From: a virus | Direction: 5' to 3' (one strand) | IMG/VR virus record: IMGVR_UViG_3300040816_000388 | Span: 1-59,681 of that record | DNA length: 59,681 nucleotides | Shown here: piece after piece, positions 30,861 to 40,256 of the stretch | How the letters are laid out: each line of letters opens with the position of its first letter | Position numbering within the stretch: the stretch's first letter is position 1 | The notes under the pieces: generated by a model | Databases searched by the model: none | The model's input: only the letters and a program-made list of their open reading frames with translations | What the model was told of the DNA's origin: nothing | Program-made: the position numbers and the translations under genes

Positions 30861-33476
30861 TTAGTAGGATTTCCATCTTCTAGTAATATACTTCATTGTA
30901 ACATTACTAGGAGTAGGAGATAATGATATGTTAGAACTAATTGCTACAGTACCACTTGATATAGAACCAGTAAACTTAATACCGTCATTTATATCTACGC
31001 CAGTGTCTGCAAATTCAGTACCAATATCATTTATAACAACTGAACCATTACCACCATCTGCCAATGGATTAGCAACATATTGTAATGTGCCTACTTTATT
31101 GTAAAAGTCGCCTCCTGGCATTCTTGCGTCTAGTACATAGTCAAACATCATGGTATCTATAATACTTGAATCTGTACCTAGTGAAGATACAACAATTTCT
31201 GTATTTGGTGATGAAGTGTCTAATAGCAATTCATTTGGTTCACTGTATTCAATTGTGCTTGAACGAGCCTCTTGAGCTTCTGTAGTCAATAACTCGATAT
31301 TTGTTTTGATTGTTGCAAGTCCTTTGATATTAGAATCTGATTTATCAAAGTATAACTTGTTTACTATTTCTGAGAAGTTACCTGATTCCTCGTGACCGTC
31401 AAAATCAATCTCTCCGGTTGTACTGTTTACATCTAAATCGTAAGTACCAAACTGTGTACTAACAAAAGGAGAGTTTACAAACACATTACTTAAAATATTA
31501 TGTCTATCAGATGCCTCATTAAATAAAGACTCTAACCATTCTTCTAATTTTGCTTTTACAGTAGTATTCTGTTTTAAGTATTTGTTATTAGTTGATGTAT
31601 TTAAGTTTATACCTATATTGCCCCATGAACTAATTCCATCTGCTGGGTCATTAAACAATAAGTATTCTTTTTGATCTGAACTTCTCACATAAGTTTTATC
31701 TGTGCTATTGGGTATCAAACTCATCTTAATCCAATCACCATCTGCGTTTACTTTTTGGATAGCACCATTAAGTGTTGTTTCGCCACTTAAACTAATGTAT
31801 CTACCTGGAGACACTACCATGTTATCACTTGTTGTAATACTTGATGGAATTTCTGGAGATACATTACCAAGTACACTAGTACCAGCAACATTAGGTGTGA
31901 TGTTACCAGTTCGTTGAATAACAAACGTATTTGGTTGACTATCAGAGATTGTGAAAGTTGTATTGTTTATTTCTGCGGTGTCATCTGAACCACTAACTGT
32001 TATTACATCACCATTTGCAAATCCATGATTTTGACTGTAAAGTTGGACTTCATCTGTGTTAGTTTTTAAATTTATAAACGTAACACCTGCTGTGATGTTG
32101 GCACTTAAACCTGGATCTGTTACAGTAAATGATGTACCACTTGCATTTTCTACCGTATATTCACTTGTACCAATTTCTGTATTACCATTAAATTTAACTT
32201 TATCGCCATTTACAACAGAACCTGATAAACCAGTAATGTCTATTACTAAATTACCACTACTAATGGTTACATTGTTTACAGTTTGTCCTGTAACAAAAGC
32301 ATTAGCAGGAACATCTACTGTGAATGTTGTACTTGCATTTGCACTTGAAATAGGTAATAATTTTTGGTTTAACCAACCGATTGCTGTATTACTACTTGCA
32401 CTAGTACCTTCTACCCATATAAAAGAATTAGTACCTGTTGTTTTTGTACCGCTTAAATCTAATACAGTTGAACCTGTATTAAATGTAATTGTTGTAGCAT
32501 TTGATGTAGCACTTGCAACTGTGCCTGTGTATGTAGATGCATTGTAAGTTGCACTACCACCAAACAATGCTTGGTCTAAAGGATTCTTTACACCAATAAC
32601 ACCACCTGCTGAAATTAAACTTACATTACTTACTGCATCACTACCTAAACCAGCAACAACATCTAAATGTTTTGTATCTAAACCTAACCAGCCAGTTCCT
32701 GTTTCGTTGTTTACTAAAATATATTCATGGTTTAGTTTTTGCCAATCTTCAATACCTTTTGCAGTATAAAAACCTTGTGTGCTTGAACCGTTAGTAACAA
32801 TACCACTTGCTGTAAGTAAATGTATTACTTGTGCATTACCATAATATGTAATACTAACATCTTGACTATTAGTTGGTGCTGTTCTCATGTACAACGTGTG
32901 ACTGTCATTTAATGCATTACCACTTACAAAGTTGTAATCAAATGCGGCATTTACGTTTGCATTAGTTCCGTCATTATCACCTATTTGAGTAACACCGTCA
33001 ATGATAACTGTGATATCATTGGATTGAAATTTTTGATTGGAGATATTTTGATTTATAATAGAATTTGCATTTCCAGTTATTTCGCTACCAAATGTTTCTC
33101 TGGTTATTGAATCACCAGTTGAAATAGTATATGTAGAACTTGTATTTGCTTTCCAACTAACCGACTTGCTTACACCGTCAAAAGTGTTAGAGCCTTTAGG
33201 AAATCTAATATGAGGAACTTCAAATTTCAGTATTTGACTGTTAGCCAATGCTATAGTAGAGTCTTGAGCATTTTGTGTTGTCTCAAATACTACTGTTTTG
33301 TTATAATTATTACTTACAGGATCGCTTGTATCAGCACCAATATAAATTTGTCTGCTGTCTGTAGCAAAACCAATTTCTCCAGGTCGTAAAGGTTGAGGAA
33401 GATCTTGCTTAAGACCTCGCCTTTGCTGGATTCTACTTATTATAACTTTTAAATTTGCATCGTCTTGGTGTGACAC
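30861..33476 (-). CDS. Tail fibre/appendage-like structural protein
   Basis: 871 aa. The N-terminus IISRIQQRRGLKQDL, then RPGEIGFATDSRQIYIGADT, is the conserved phage module that connects fibre-type proteins to the tail and is found at the head of many fibres. The rest is Thr, Ser, Asn and Gly-rich with repeated beta-strand segments (for example ISSGNLVIDITGLSG, TSEYTVENASGTSFTV), typical of fibre shafts and receptor-binding domains. GTG start with GGAG 9 nt upstream and a late box 30 nt upstream. Likely determines host range. Confidence 0.85.
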   Translation of the reverse strand: MSHQDDANLKVIISRIQQRRGLKQDLPQPLRPGEIGFATDSRQIYIGADTSDPVSNNYNKTVVFETTQNAQDSTIALANSQILKFEVPHIRFPKGSNTFDGVSKSVSWKANTSSTYTISTGDSITRETFGSEITGNANSIINQNISNQKFQSNDITVIIDGVTQIGDNDGTNANVNAAFDYNFVSGNALNDSHTLYMRTAPTNSQDVSITYYGNAQVIHLLTASGIVTNGSSTQGFYTAKGIEDWQKLNHEYILVNNETGTGWLGLDTKHLDVVAGLGSDAVSNVSLISAGGVIGVKNPLDQALFGGSATYNASTYTGTVASATSNATTITFNTGSTVLDLSGTKTTGTNSFIWVEGTSASSNTAIGWLNQKLLPISSANASTTFTVDVPANAFVTGQTVNNVTISSGNLVIDITGLSGSVVNGDKVKFNGNTEIGTSEYTVENASGTSFTVTDPGLSANITAGVTFINLKTNTDEVQLYSQNHGFANGDVITVSGSDDTAEINNTTFTISDSQPNTFVIQRTGNITPNVAGTSVLGNVSPEIPSSITTSDNMVVSPGRYISLSGETTLNGAIQKVNADGDWIKMSLIPNSTDKTYVRSSDQKEYLLFNDPADGISSWGNIGINLNTSTNNKYLKQNTTVKAKLEEWLESLFNEASDRHNILSNVFVNSPFVSTQFGTYDLDVNSTTGEIDFDGHEESGNFSEIVNKLYFDKSDSNIKGLATIKTNIELLTTEAQEARSSTIEYSEPNELLLDTSSPNTEIVVSSLGTDSSIIDTMMFDYVLDARMPGGDFYNKVGTLQYVANPLADGGNGSVVINDIGTEFADTGVDINDGIKFTGSISSGTVAISSNISLSPTPSNVTMKYITRRWKSY

Positions 33477-33506
33477 TATGTAATCTCCAAATACTTTTTA
33501 TAAATG

Positions 33507-33514
33507 TATTTATC
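33507..33514 (-). promoter_or_regulatory. T4-type late promoter (GATAAATA)
   Basis: 30 nt before the GTG at 33476 on the minus strand; leader includes a GGAG ribosome site. Confidence 0.65.
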
Positions 33515-33533
33515 ACTTTAAGCAAATTAGGGA

Positions 33534-34550
33534 TTATATCTTACATAGCCTTTTGCCAATATTACCTTCAAATCCTTTAAAATGACCTACAAATTGTGCT
33601 GGCATACTTTCTAAACCATGTGTTAGTGTACTTAAACATTTAATTTTAGTTTTGTTAAAGAAACTTTGTAGTTCTTGATTCCACTCATTACTAAAGGTAG
33701 TGTTTTTTGCTGAAAAATTACAACCACGTATTGTTGCATCATTGTAGATCACCGCACCTAGATTTGGACCAGGACCATGAGAAGCATCATTGTAATGTTT
33801 CATTGCTCCACATAATACAAGAGTTCCGCCGTATGCTAGATTTTGTAATCCTGCTAATGTATAATCATTGCCAACATTAGCATGGTAATAATCAAACTTT
33901 TCACCTATATCATTGTATGCTTTTAATTTTTTTTGCAGTGGCCAATCGGGTAAAACTTTAATACCAATACCACCAAGGTTATTTATTGTTGATACTTTTT
34001 CATCAGTACTAGTAATACCATAAACTTTTGCACCTTTAGATACTGCTATCTGTACTGCTAGGTGTCCTACACCTCCAGTTGCTCCATCTATTCCTAATAC
34101 ATCTCCTTGTTGGATGTTACATACATTAGCAATGCTGTAGTATGATGTCCTACCAACTAAACTAAATGCTGTTGCAAAACGTATAAGTGATTCATCTAAA
34201 TTATCTAAGTCTGGATCAACTTTAAGTACTGCTGTAGTATCTTTACATATACCATATTCTCTCCAACCTTTATTATGCCATACATAGGTTCCAACTGGGT
34301 AATCAGCACATTTACTTTCTACAACTATGCCAATAGATTCTCCATATAAAGGAGCATCAGGCTCCATTCTGAAAAAACCACCCTCAAAGCCCATATTTGA
34401 TCTCATAAAAGGATCAGTGCTACAATATAAATTTTTAACTAAAAATTCACCTAATTCTATTTCAGGCAATTCTACATCAACAATGTTAAAATCATTTTCT
34501 GATACATGTTGGGATAGTTTATATTTTAAATGTATTTCTTTTGAAATCAT
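33534..34550 (-). CDS. MDR-family NADPH-dependent reductase (curcumin/enone reductase-like)
   Basis: 338 aa. The medium-chain dehydrogenase fold without zinc ligands: YCSTDPFMRSNM (about 42-53) is the substrate-domain motif of the alkenal/one reductase subgroup, followed by GIDGATGGVGHLAVQIA with nucleotide loop GATGGVG (156-162), and GGTLVLCGAM. The family reduces double bonds next to a carbonyl with NADPH. It overlaps the nuclease gene by 4 nt and shares its early promoter. Why a phage needs it is unclear; detoxification of reactive aldehydes or quinones is one possibility. Confidence 0.85.
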   Translation of the reverse strand: MISKEIHLKYKLSQHVSENDFNIVDVELPEIELGEFLVKNLYCSTDPFMRSNMGFEGGFFRMEPDAPLYGESIGIVVESKCADYPVGTYVWHNKGWREYGICKDTTAVLKVDPDLDNLDESLIRFATAFSLVGRTSYYSIANVCNIQQGDVLGIDGATGGVGHLAVQIAVSKGAKVYGITSTDEKVSTINNLGGIGIKVLPDWPLQKKLKAYNDIGEKFDYYHANVGNDYTLAGLQNLAYGGTLVLCGAMKHYNDASHGPGPNLGAVIYNDATIRGCNFSAKNTTFSNEWNQELQSFFNKTKIKCLSTLTHGLESMPAQFVGHFKGFEGNIGKRLCKI

Positions 34551-35221
34551 ATTTTATTGTAATATTGAGCTAGACGGTCTGCCCATTTCCCACAATATTG
34601 TTCAAACTCATCGCCTTCTATAACAAAGTCAGCATACTTGCCTTCTCTGTCTACCATTAAGATAGCAACTTGTTTAATTTGTGTACCAAACATTTCATTA
34701 TGTGCTAGTGCGTATGCACAACCTTGCAAAAAGTAATCTTCGATCCACTCTCTTTTTTTAATCTTCTTAGCAGTTTTAAAATCAATTATGCTGTCAACAC
34801 CATTAAACTTACCTACTGCATCACTTGTACCTGCATATAATCCTTTTGCAATCAAGGCTACTTCTACACCCCATACTTCATCAACTTGGCTTAAACCTTT
34901 TGCTATCATTTCTTCTAACATTGATTTAGCCATTATGCTGATATGGTTAGTACCTGATATTTTATACTCTTCTTGTAACACATATTTTTCTAAAGCATTA
35001 TGTACTTTAGTACCAAGTCCTGCGGCTTCTCTACTTACACGGTTTGCTTCTTCTTCGCCTACACGTTTACGCCAATTCATTAGTGCTGTTTTATCACCAG
35101 TATCGCCTAATACAGTGGTTACACTTGGCACTGGTTGATCATCATCACCAGTATATTGCCTTTGACCATTTTTGGCTGTAACCCTTTTAAGTGTTGGGTA
35201 TTCAAACTTTTCTACTAACAT
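34547..35221 (-). CDS. PD-(D/E)XK exonuclease (RecB/Cas4-like)
   Basis: 224 aa. Catalytic core order: GTKVHNALE (H74), VEVALIA (E120), GTSDAVGKF (D134), IIDFKT (D147-x-K149), YFLQGCAYALAH (the QxxxY-type motif). The N-terminal PSVTTVLG is typical of the phage PD-(D/E)XK group. No Cys cluster, so not an iron-sulfur Cas4. Likely processes DNA ends in replication, recombination or host DNA breakdown. Behind a perfect sigma70-like promoter, with GAGG before the ATG. Confidence 0.85.
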   Translation of the reverse strand: MLVEKFEYPTLKRVTAKNGQRQYTGDDDQPVPSVTTVLGDTGDKTALMNWRKRVGEEEANRVSREAAGLGTKVHNALEKYVLQEEYKISGTNHISIMAKSMLEEMIAKGLSQVDEVWGVEVALIAKGLYAGTSDAVGKFNGVDSIIDFKTAKKIKKREWIEDYFLQGCAYALAHNEMFGTQIKQVAILMVDREGKYADFVIEGDEFEQYCGKWADRLAQYYNKI

Positions 35222-35240
35222 TTATTTGTCCTCAATTTAT

Positions 35241-35269
35241 ATTATACACTATATTGCTTTAGTTGTCAA
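35241..35269 (-). promoter_or_regulatory. Sigma70-like early promoter
   Basis: Minus strand TTGACA, 17-nt spacer, TATAAT. Lies within the end of the SGNH-like gene and drives the nuclease-reductase pair. Confidence 0.85.
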
Positions 35270-36361
35270 CATGTATTCTGCTATTTTATCATGCCATAAT
35301 ATGCCAAAGTGTTGATGGTCTCTAGCAATATGTTTAGGCCATTCTGTTATATCAGCATTGCATTCATTTACTATTTTAACGCCTTTAATCATATTTTTGA
35401 ATACAAACATCCAGTTAGGAACATATAATTCATTTTCTGTACACCAAGTAACAGTAGCAAAAGTATTTTTATCAAATAAACGTACTTCAATATTGTTTAA
35501 TAAACAAAAATTTATAATGCTTTGTACTGCTACCCATCTATACATCTGTCTTGTATTATTATTTAAAACAATGTCAGAATGTTCAAACTGCTTTAGAAAC
35601 CAATGTTTTGCCGGAGTTAAGCCTTCAACCATACCTTTATCTGAAACTGCTGTAAATCTTTCTGAATGTGGAATGCAAATATATGTTTTCTTAAACTTTT
35701 TAGTTTTGTACATAGATACTAAAAGCATATATACATCCATTAAACTTCCACATATAGTACCAGCATTATAAATTGGTAATTCTTCTTTTAATTTACTGTG
35801 CCAAAGTTCACTTACAGGCAAACCCATGCCAACAGTATTGCTGTCTCCAAACACAGGTATAAATTCATTTTCTGTTAAATCGTCAAAATCAAAATCATTA
35901 CGATTGCCTTGCTTGTTTAATTTGTATGTAATTTTAGGGAATTGATCATACCAGCCTTGTTTATCAATGTTAAGTAAATCTTTATACTTGTATGTTTGTT
36001 CATGTACACGTTTATACAAACGTTTGGTTATAGGATCAAGTGTATTTTCATCAAAGTCTTTAGTAAATGCTGGACTACTTAGTGACATTTTTAAATCTTC
36101 TATTTGCTCATTTGCAACATCTAAACTTAAATAAGGAACTTCGGTTGGTAATTTTTCTACTTGTACAGTATACTCGTTATTTTGTTCTCTACGCATCTGT
36201 AGTGTAGTTTCTAAAAATTCCTCGTCTTTGTAATTATCAGGATCTCCGCCTCTAGTAATAGCCTTGTTAAATTTAAGTGCCATTTCAGAATAAGTTACAT
36301 TGAATTGTTCAAAGTATTCTTTATCGAGGTGCTGAGCCGCACGAAGTAATCTATCATCCAT
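35249..36361 (-). CDS. SGNH hydrolase-like protein, 370 aa
   Basis: The second half has the SGNH outline: FIPVFGDSNTVGMG (block I, Ser in GDSN), IYNAGTICGS (Gly block), a strand TYICIPHSERF, and near the end ARDHQHFGILWHDKI with the His pair expected of block V. The first ~170 residues are helical and charged. Start chosen at 36361 because an AATAAATA box ends 5 nt upstream and the longer frame runs through that box. Possible esterase or scaffold on the virion; no target known. Confidence 0.65.
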   Translation of the reverse strand: MDDRLLRAAQHLDKEYFEQFNVTYSEMALKFNKAITRGGDPDNYKDEEFLETTLQMRREQNNEYTVQVEKLPTEVPYLSLDVANEQIEDLKMSLSSPAFTKDFDENTLDPITKRLYKRVHEQTYKYKDLLNIDKQGWYDQFPKITYKLNKQGNRNDFDFDDLTENEFIPVFGDSNTVGMGLPVSELWHSKLKEELPIYNAGTICGSLMDVYMLLVSMYKTKKFKKTYICIPHSERFTAVSDKGMVEGLTPAKHWFLKQFEHSDIVLNNNTRQMYRWVAVQSIINFCLLNNIEVRLFDKNTFATVTWCTENELYVPNWMFVFKNMIKGVKIVNECNADITEWPKHIARDHQHFGILWHDKIAEYMLTTKAI

Positions 36362-36366
36362 GTCTA

Positions 36367-36374
36367 TATTTATT
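36367..36374 (-). promoter_or_regulatory. T4-type late promoter (AATAAATA), leaderless spacing
   Basis: One mismatch to TATAAATA; ends 5 nt before the ATG at 36361. Confidence 0.6.
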
Positions 36375-36380
36375 GGAGTA

Positions 36381-36725
36381 TTATTGTGGGAGGTCGTCTT
36401 TAACGGCAGACATCGCCTGGTCGCCGGCCATAGCACCAACATCAACTTGGTCTAATTCTTGCTCTGGGTCAACCATATCATTTGGTATTTTGCCTTTAGG
36501 TGTAATAGTATCAACAGTTGCACTTTGTACTACGTCCATTTGCTCTAAAGCCTTGACTAATTCTTCGGCACTCATTAGGAAACCGTCACTTGCTAGAGCG
36601 TCTCTAAATTCTTCTGTGGATATTTCGTTTTTGTCTGAACCTACAAACTGTGCTAATCTATCAAGTACTGCTACTTTAAGATCATCAAAGTATGCTTCAA
36701 ATAGCAATACTTCAAATATTTTCAT
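36381..36725 (-). CDS. Predicted capsid-targeted small protein, 114 aa
   Basis: The N-terminus MKIFEVLLFEAYFDDL has the layout of a capsid-targeting peptide with an LFE site for the prohead protease. The rest is acidic and helical (EEFRDALASDGFLMSAEELV) with a disordered acidic end. No enzyme motif. It is coupled to the 425-aa gene upstream (1-nt gap), which is also thought to be head-associated. Related small proteins probably fill the prohead core. Confidence 0.7.
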   Translation of the reverse strand: MKIFEVLLFEAYFDDLKVAVLDRLAQFVGSDKNEISTEEFRDALASDGFLMSAEELVKALEQMDVVQSATVDTITPKGKIPNDMVDPEQELDQVDVGAMAGDQAMSAVKDDLPQ

Positions 36726-36726
36726 G

Positions 36727-38004
36727 TTACACCTCTACTGGTGCTCTACCTAATGGCTCTTCCTCTGGTCCTGCCGCGGCTGGTAGATTATCTACTGGTT
36801 CATCCATTGGCATGTCATCTGCTGGCATATCCATTGGTGCTTCAGAATTGCCTAACCCCATATCACCTGCTGGAGCACTTGCAGGTGCTTCGCCTGTTAT
36901 AGTTCCAATAGCATTGTCCATCTCTGCTTTAGTAGATTTAGAATTACCTAAGTGTGCCTCTAGAGCGGCGTTCATGGCATTACCAAAACTTTGAGCCGCC
37001 TCTGCACCAAACTCTGCTCTCATTTGATCAGCAATAGCAGGAATATCTTCATTTTGCATTCTACCAAGTCTTTCAATTTGATCTTGAATATCATCACTTA
37101 ATGCTCTTGCCGCCATCACAACTTCTGCTTCTTCAACTGTTGATTCTGAAATCATATCATCAATGATATCATCAAACATGCTTTCTTTTGCTTGTTTCTT
37201 TTCGTCTTTAGTATCGCCTGTTATTTTGTAAGTTTCGCCGTCTACTTCAAACTCCTCTTTACCTTGTGCAATTGCGTCTTTTCTTGCACCTGTAAATTTG
37301 TTTTGCTCTGATACTTTCTTGCCAAACATTTGAATACCATTGCCTACAGCATCTTCTTCTAAACCGTTTAGGAAGCCAACGACTGCATCTCTGCTTTTGC
37401 CACTTACTTCTGCAAACATACCTAGTTTTTCTTCAATTGCTTTTAATGTATCTACACTGTCTAATTCCATTCCAACTTCTCTAGCCATTTCTTTAAATAA
37501 AAATTCGCCAATATCAGTTGATGGGAATGTAGGTACGTCTTCAGTTTTCATACCACAGGCTTCCATGTAATCTTTAGCCGCTTTAAGTACGATTGGTAAA
37601 ACAAATTCATCATCATGTGCAAATCGGGAATCTTGTCTGAATCTGTTCATGCATTCTGCACTTGCTTCGTCTACTGTATAGCCACTATCCATAAGTTGTT
37701 GAATACCATCATTGATCATTTGTTTCATTTCTTGCATTGCAGGACTTTCAACATACATGCCTTCTTCAAGCATAACATCAATAACGTCTTTAACACCTAA
37801 GTACTTTGCATACTCTGGATCTAAGTTAAACTTCTTGTTAGTATTTCTCAATCTAACAACATGGGCTTCAGCCTGTTCTCTTACGTTTTCTAGTTTATTT
37901 CTAGAATGAAACCCAGTGATTTTAACACCGTGATTTTCTTTGAGGTATCCATTAAGTTCTTTAAACTTAGCACTACCTGTTTTTTTGAAATTTGTAATTC
38001 TCAT
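36727..38004 (-). CDS. Head-associated or prohead-core-like protein, 425 aa
   Basis: No enzyme family. A central helical region (AARALSDDIQDQIERLGRMQ, then IADQMRAEFGAEAAQSFGN) is a pattern I recognise from marine T4-like phage structural proteins of unknown role. Residues ~375-425 are Pro/Ala/Met/Asp-rich and disordered, like scaffold tails. It has a late promoter 33 nt upstream and a CGGGAA ribosome site. A role in head assembly or as internal protein is inferred. Confidence 0.65.
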   Translation of the reverse strand: MRITNFKKTGSAKFKELNGYLKENHGVKITGFHSRNKLENVREQAEAHVVRLRNTNKKFNLDPEYAKYLGVKDVIDVMLEEGMYVESPAMQEMKQMINDGIQQLMDSGYTVDEASAECMNRFRQDSRFAHDDEFVLPIVLKAAKDYMEACGMKTEDVPTFPSTDIGEFLFKEMAREVGMELDSVDTLKAIEEKLGMFAEVSGKSRDAVVGFLNGLEEDAVGNGIQMFGKKVSEQNKFTGARKDAIAQGKEEFEVDGETYKITGDTKDEKKQAKESMFDDIIDDMISESTVEEAEVVMAARALSDDIQDQIERLGRMQNEDIPAIADQMRAEFGAEAAQSFGNAMNAALEAHLGNSKSTKAEMDNAIGTITGEAPASAPAGDMGLGNSEAPMDMPADDMPMDEPVDNLPAAAGPEEEPLGRAPVEV

Positions 38005-38037
38005 AATTATTCCCGATAAAATTATAATTGTTAAATG

Positions 38038-38045
38038 TATTTATC
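38038..38045 (-). promoter_or_regulatory. T4-type late promoter (GATAAATA)
   Basis: 33 nt before the ATG at 38004 on the minus strand. Confidence 0.6.
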
Positions 38046-38061
38046 AAAAACATCAAAAAAA

Positions 38062-38562
38062 TTACATCTTTTTGTAATCGATTACTTCTGTGAACTGGTT
38101 TTGAATTTGGCACATCATGTCATCCTTTACTTTATAGTAGTAATTTAGTGACATATCCTTTCTTGCTTCTGTGATAATTAGTTTATCTATGTCTTTGGTT
38201 GTTCTAATTGTGTAGTTGTAAAAAAATAAATCATTTATATGTTTGTTTAGTTCTCTACCATTCTTAGTTAAGACATTTTCTATAGTGCCTTTTACTTTAT
38301 TGATTTTTGTTTTAGATGTAGTATTGCAAAGTTTAACAATCATTTGGGCCGCTTCTGATATAGGTATCTCTTTAAAGATTGGCTTTTTAGTTGTGCTGTC
38401 AACTACAGAAAAATATTTTTCTTTATTACCACTAACAAAATAAAGGTTGCGTTTGCTTATACTCTTAACAGCATTATCAAGTTTATTGACTAATTCTGCT
38501 TTTTTCTTTTTAGAGAGTTTCTTGTTGAGGGTAGATTTTGTATTTTGTTTTACCATTGTCAT
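38062..38562 (-). CDS. Lys-rich conserved phage protein, 166 aa
   Basis: No function recognised. The first ~40 residues are very basic (NKKLSKKKKAELVNKL) and may contact nucleic acid. The middle includes GNKEKYFSVVDSTTKKPIF and the tail has several Tyr (LNYYYKVKDDMMCQ). Similar proteins occur in T4-like marine phages. It overlaps the 72-aa gene by 53 nt; the second ATG (38556) is an alternative start. Confidence 0.65.
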   Translation of the reverse strand: MTMVKQNTKSTLNKKLSKKKKAELVNKLDNAVKSISKRNLYFVSGNKEKYFSVVDSTTKKPIFKEIPISEAAQMIVKLCNTTSKTKINKVKGTIENVLTKNGRELNKHINDLFFYNYTIRTTKDIDKLIITEARKDMSLNYYYKVKDDMMCQIQNQFTEVIDYKKM

Positions 38563-38728
38563 TTACTTTAAGTACCAATCCACGTTGTCTGAGATTGCTT
38601 GCCATATGCAATTCTTTTTCTTGCAGGTCTACTTCATATATACCTTTTTCGTGCTTTAATTTATCAAAAAAGCGGAATTCATTTGAACTGACAACCGTTA
38701 GACCATGTTTGTTTTTAAGCATTTTCAT
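38510..38728 (-). CDS. Hypothetical small protein, 72 aa
   Basis: No family recognised. A strand-rich middle (LTVVSSNEFRFFDKL, GIYEVDLQEKEL) and GLVLKVNDNGKTKYKI at the end suggest a small beta fold. Starts 1 nt after the stop of the 61-aa gene, with GAGAT upstream as a weak ribosome site, so it is coupled to that gene. Confidence 0.6.
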   Translation of the reverse strand: MKMLKNKHGLTVVSSNEFRFFDKLKHEKGIYEVDLQEKELHMASNLRQRGLVLKVNDNGKTKYKIYPQQETL

Positions 38729-38729
38729 G

Positions 38730-38915
38730 TTATCTCTTTATGATTGTGCTTTCTTTTTTAGACTTTGGTCCAGGTTTTTTGTGAGCCCATTTAGTTTTTT
38801 TAGGCTTTTTAGGACGTTGGACCACACGTTGTACATCACTTTGAAGTGGCTTAACCACTGTGGCAACTGAGCCGGCTGTCATTGTTTCTGATAATATAAT
38901 GTCGTTGATCTTCAT
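38730..38915 (-). CDS. Predicted capsid-targeted basic protein, 61 aa
   Basis: Starts MKINDIILSETMTAGS: a capsid-targeting-like peptide with an LSE protease site. After this the protein is Lys/Pro/Arg-rich (RVVQRPKKPKKTKWAHKKPG), suited to binding packaged DNA. The start at 38915 is decided by a GATAAATA box ending 5 nt upstream; a longer in-frame reading would enter the box and the neighbouring gene. Mature, cleaved product would be a ~50-aa basic internal protein. Confidence 0.7.
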   Translation of the reverse strand: MKINDIILSETMTAGSVATVVKPLQSDVQRVVQRPKKPKKTKWAHKKPGPKSKKESTIIKR

Positions 38916-38919
38916 ACTG

Positions 38920-40242
38920 TTATTTATCTTCTTTGTTCTGTAATGGTAACTTATACCCGGGCCTAATTTCAAAAAATTCATGTAAACCTAAGGCTGAATT
39001 TTCTTTTATGGTATTTAAATTACTAACAAATAGATTATAATTATGAATAACATCAATAGAAATCTTGTCTTGTAAGTTCTTCCACTCTATTGGGTTGGAT
39101 TTAATTTCTTTTAATTGCTGTATTGCATCACACACCATAATAATTTTGCTAATATTATTCATTGTGGTATCTAATTTGTGTGTATCTATCAAATAATCAA
39201 AAGTATTATAACCTAATTCTTGTAAATGCTTATATGTTTTATTACTGCCTAGTACAATAAATGGTTGACACATAACTATAGGCTTGAATACTTTTTCAGA
39301 AACAAATAAATTATTATTAGAAAACGTTTCTGTGATAACTTGCACATCACAATTTAACATATTTTGTATAAAACTGTCATCACCAAACTCTTTCATATGT
39401 ATACTGTCTTCCGTTCTTTTGTCCGCAACTATAGGATAATGTGTTTTTAGTTTATCAAGCCATTCAACTGCTATTTCAAAGTCTTCTTTTTCTATAATTA
39501 AGTTTGTTAAATCCTCTGATAATTGTGTAATAGTTTTACTGTATAACTTATTATATTCTAAATCAGAACTACTTACATAACCGTCTTGTAATAGGTCTAA
39601 TTTGCTCATACAGCCTAGTAAAAGTGTTCTGTGATGTTTGGGTGCGTTATTTAAACAACTGAATACAGACGGTCTGTGTAAGTCTGTGTCTATGTCAACT
39701 AATTGGTCGTCTTCTTTAAAATCATACTCAATTATTTCGTATAATTCTGCCATGCTATCTTCCATAAAATTGTTTGCACAAAAAGTTTGAAAGTTATTAT
39801 AACCTAATTGTTGTTGTATGTCTTGTATGTTTATACTGCTATTACAATAATAGGTATTATCAGGATTTAAATTGTAATGATTTACAACTTGAGATATAAA
39901 ACTAAACATATATTCATCACTAAAACCTTCAGCACTATTATCAAATAGTATTACAGGTTCTGCAAAGTCTTTTACATATTCAGGAATAATTGGTTTGCAA
40001 CTGTACTTGTTGTCTTTCCACAAATTAAATAATTCTTTAGAACCTATGCCGTCTAAACTTATTACTATTATTGTTTTTAAAGATTTGTGTGCTTTATCTA
40101 ATTCTCTCCAGTATATATCTAAATGCCTACATTGTCCATATATACTATCTCTAGTATGTGCTGGAACATGTTCTAAAAGGTCTTTCTTTCCACAACTGGA
40201 TAGAAAACTAACAAAAGGATTGTTTATATCGAGAATCTGCAT
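38920..40242 (-). CDS. Glycosyltransferase-like protein (GT10-like C-terminal motif)
   Basis: 440 aa. SEKVFKPIVMCQPFIVLGSN followed by TYKHLQELGYNTFD (about 315-350) matches the GT-B C-terminal nucleotide-sugar pattern seen in fucosyltransferase-like (GT10) phage proteins; the same element, less complete, is in the protein at 3869-5125. RPSVFSCLNNAPKHHRTLLL (around 190) corresponds to the conserved FxCLNNRxKxHR of that family. Start supported by an AATAAATA box 6 nt upstream. Acceptor unknown; virion glycosylation is one option. Confidence 0.7.
   Translation of the reverse strand: MQILDINNPFVSFLSSCGKKDLLEHVPAHTRDSIYGQCRHLDIYWRELDKAHKSLKTIIVISLDGIGSKELFNLWKDNKYSCKPIIPEYVKDFAEPVILFDNSAEGFSDEYMFSFISQVVNHYNLNPDNTYYCNSSINIQDIQQQLGYNNFQTFCANNFMEDSMAELYEIIEYDFKEDDQLVDIDTDLHRPSVFSCLNNAPKHHRTLLLGCMSKLDLLQDGYVSSSDLEYNKLYSKTITQLSEDLTNLIIEKEDFEIAVEWLDKLKTHYPIVADKRTEDSIHMKEFGDDSFIQNMLNCDVQVITETFSNNNLFVSEKVFKPIVMCQPFIVLGSNKTYKHLQELGYNTFDYLIDTHKLDTTMNNISKIIMVCDAIQQLKEIKSNPIEWKNLQDKISIDVIHNYNLFVSNLNTIKENSALGLHEFFEIRPGYKLPLQNKEDK
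38921..38928 (-). promoter_or_regulatory. T4-type late promoter (GATAAATA), leaderless spacing
   Basis: Ends 5 nt before the ATG at 38915; overlaps the 3' end of the upstream gene. Confidence 0.7.
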
Positions 40243-40248
40243 TAGCAG

Positions 40249-40256
40249 TATTTATT
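40249..40256 (-). promoter_or_regulatory. T4-type late promoter (AATAAATA), leaderless spacing
   Basis: One mismatch to TATAAATA; ends 6 nt before the ATG at 40242 and touches the stop codon of the SOD fusion gene. Confidence 0.58.

Noticed and set aside
33947-33954. AATAAATA-like box within the reductase gene
   Set aside because: No start codon follows at a suitable distance, and AT-rich code gives such octamers by chance.
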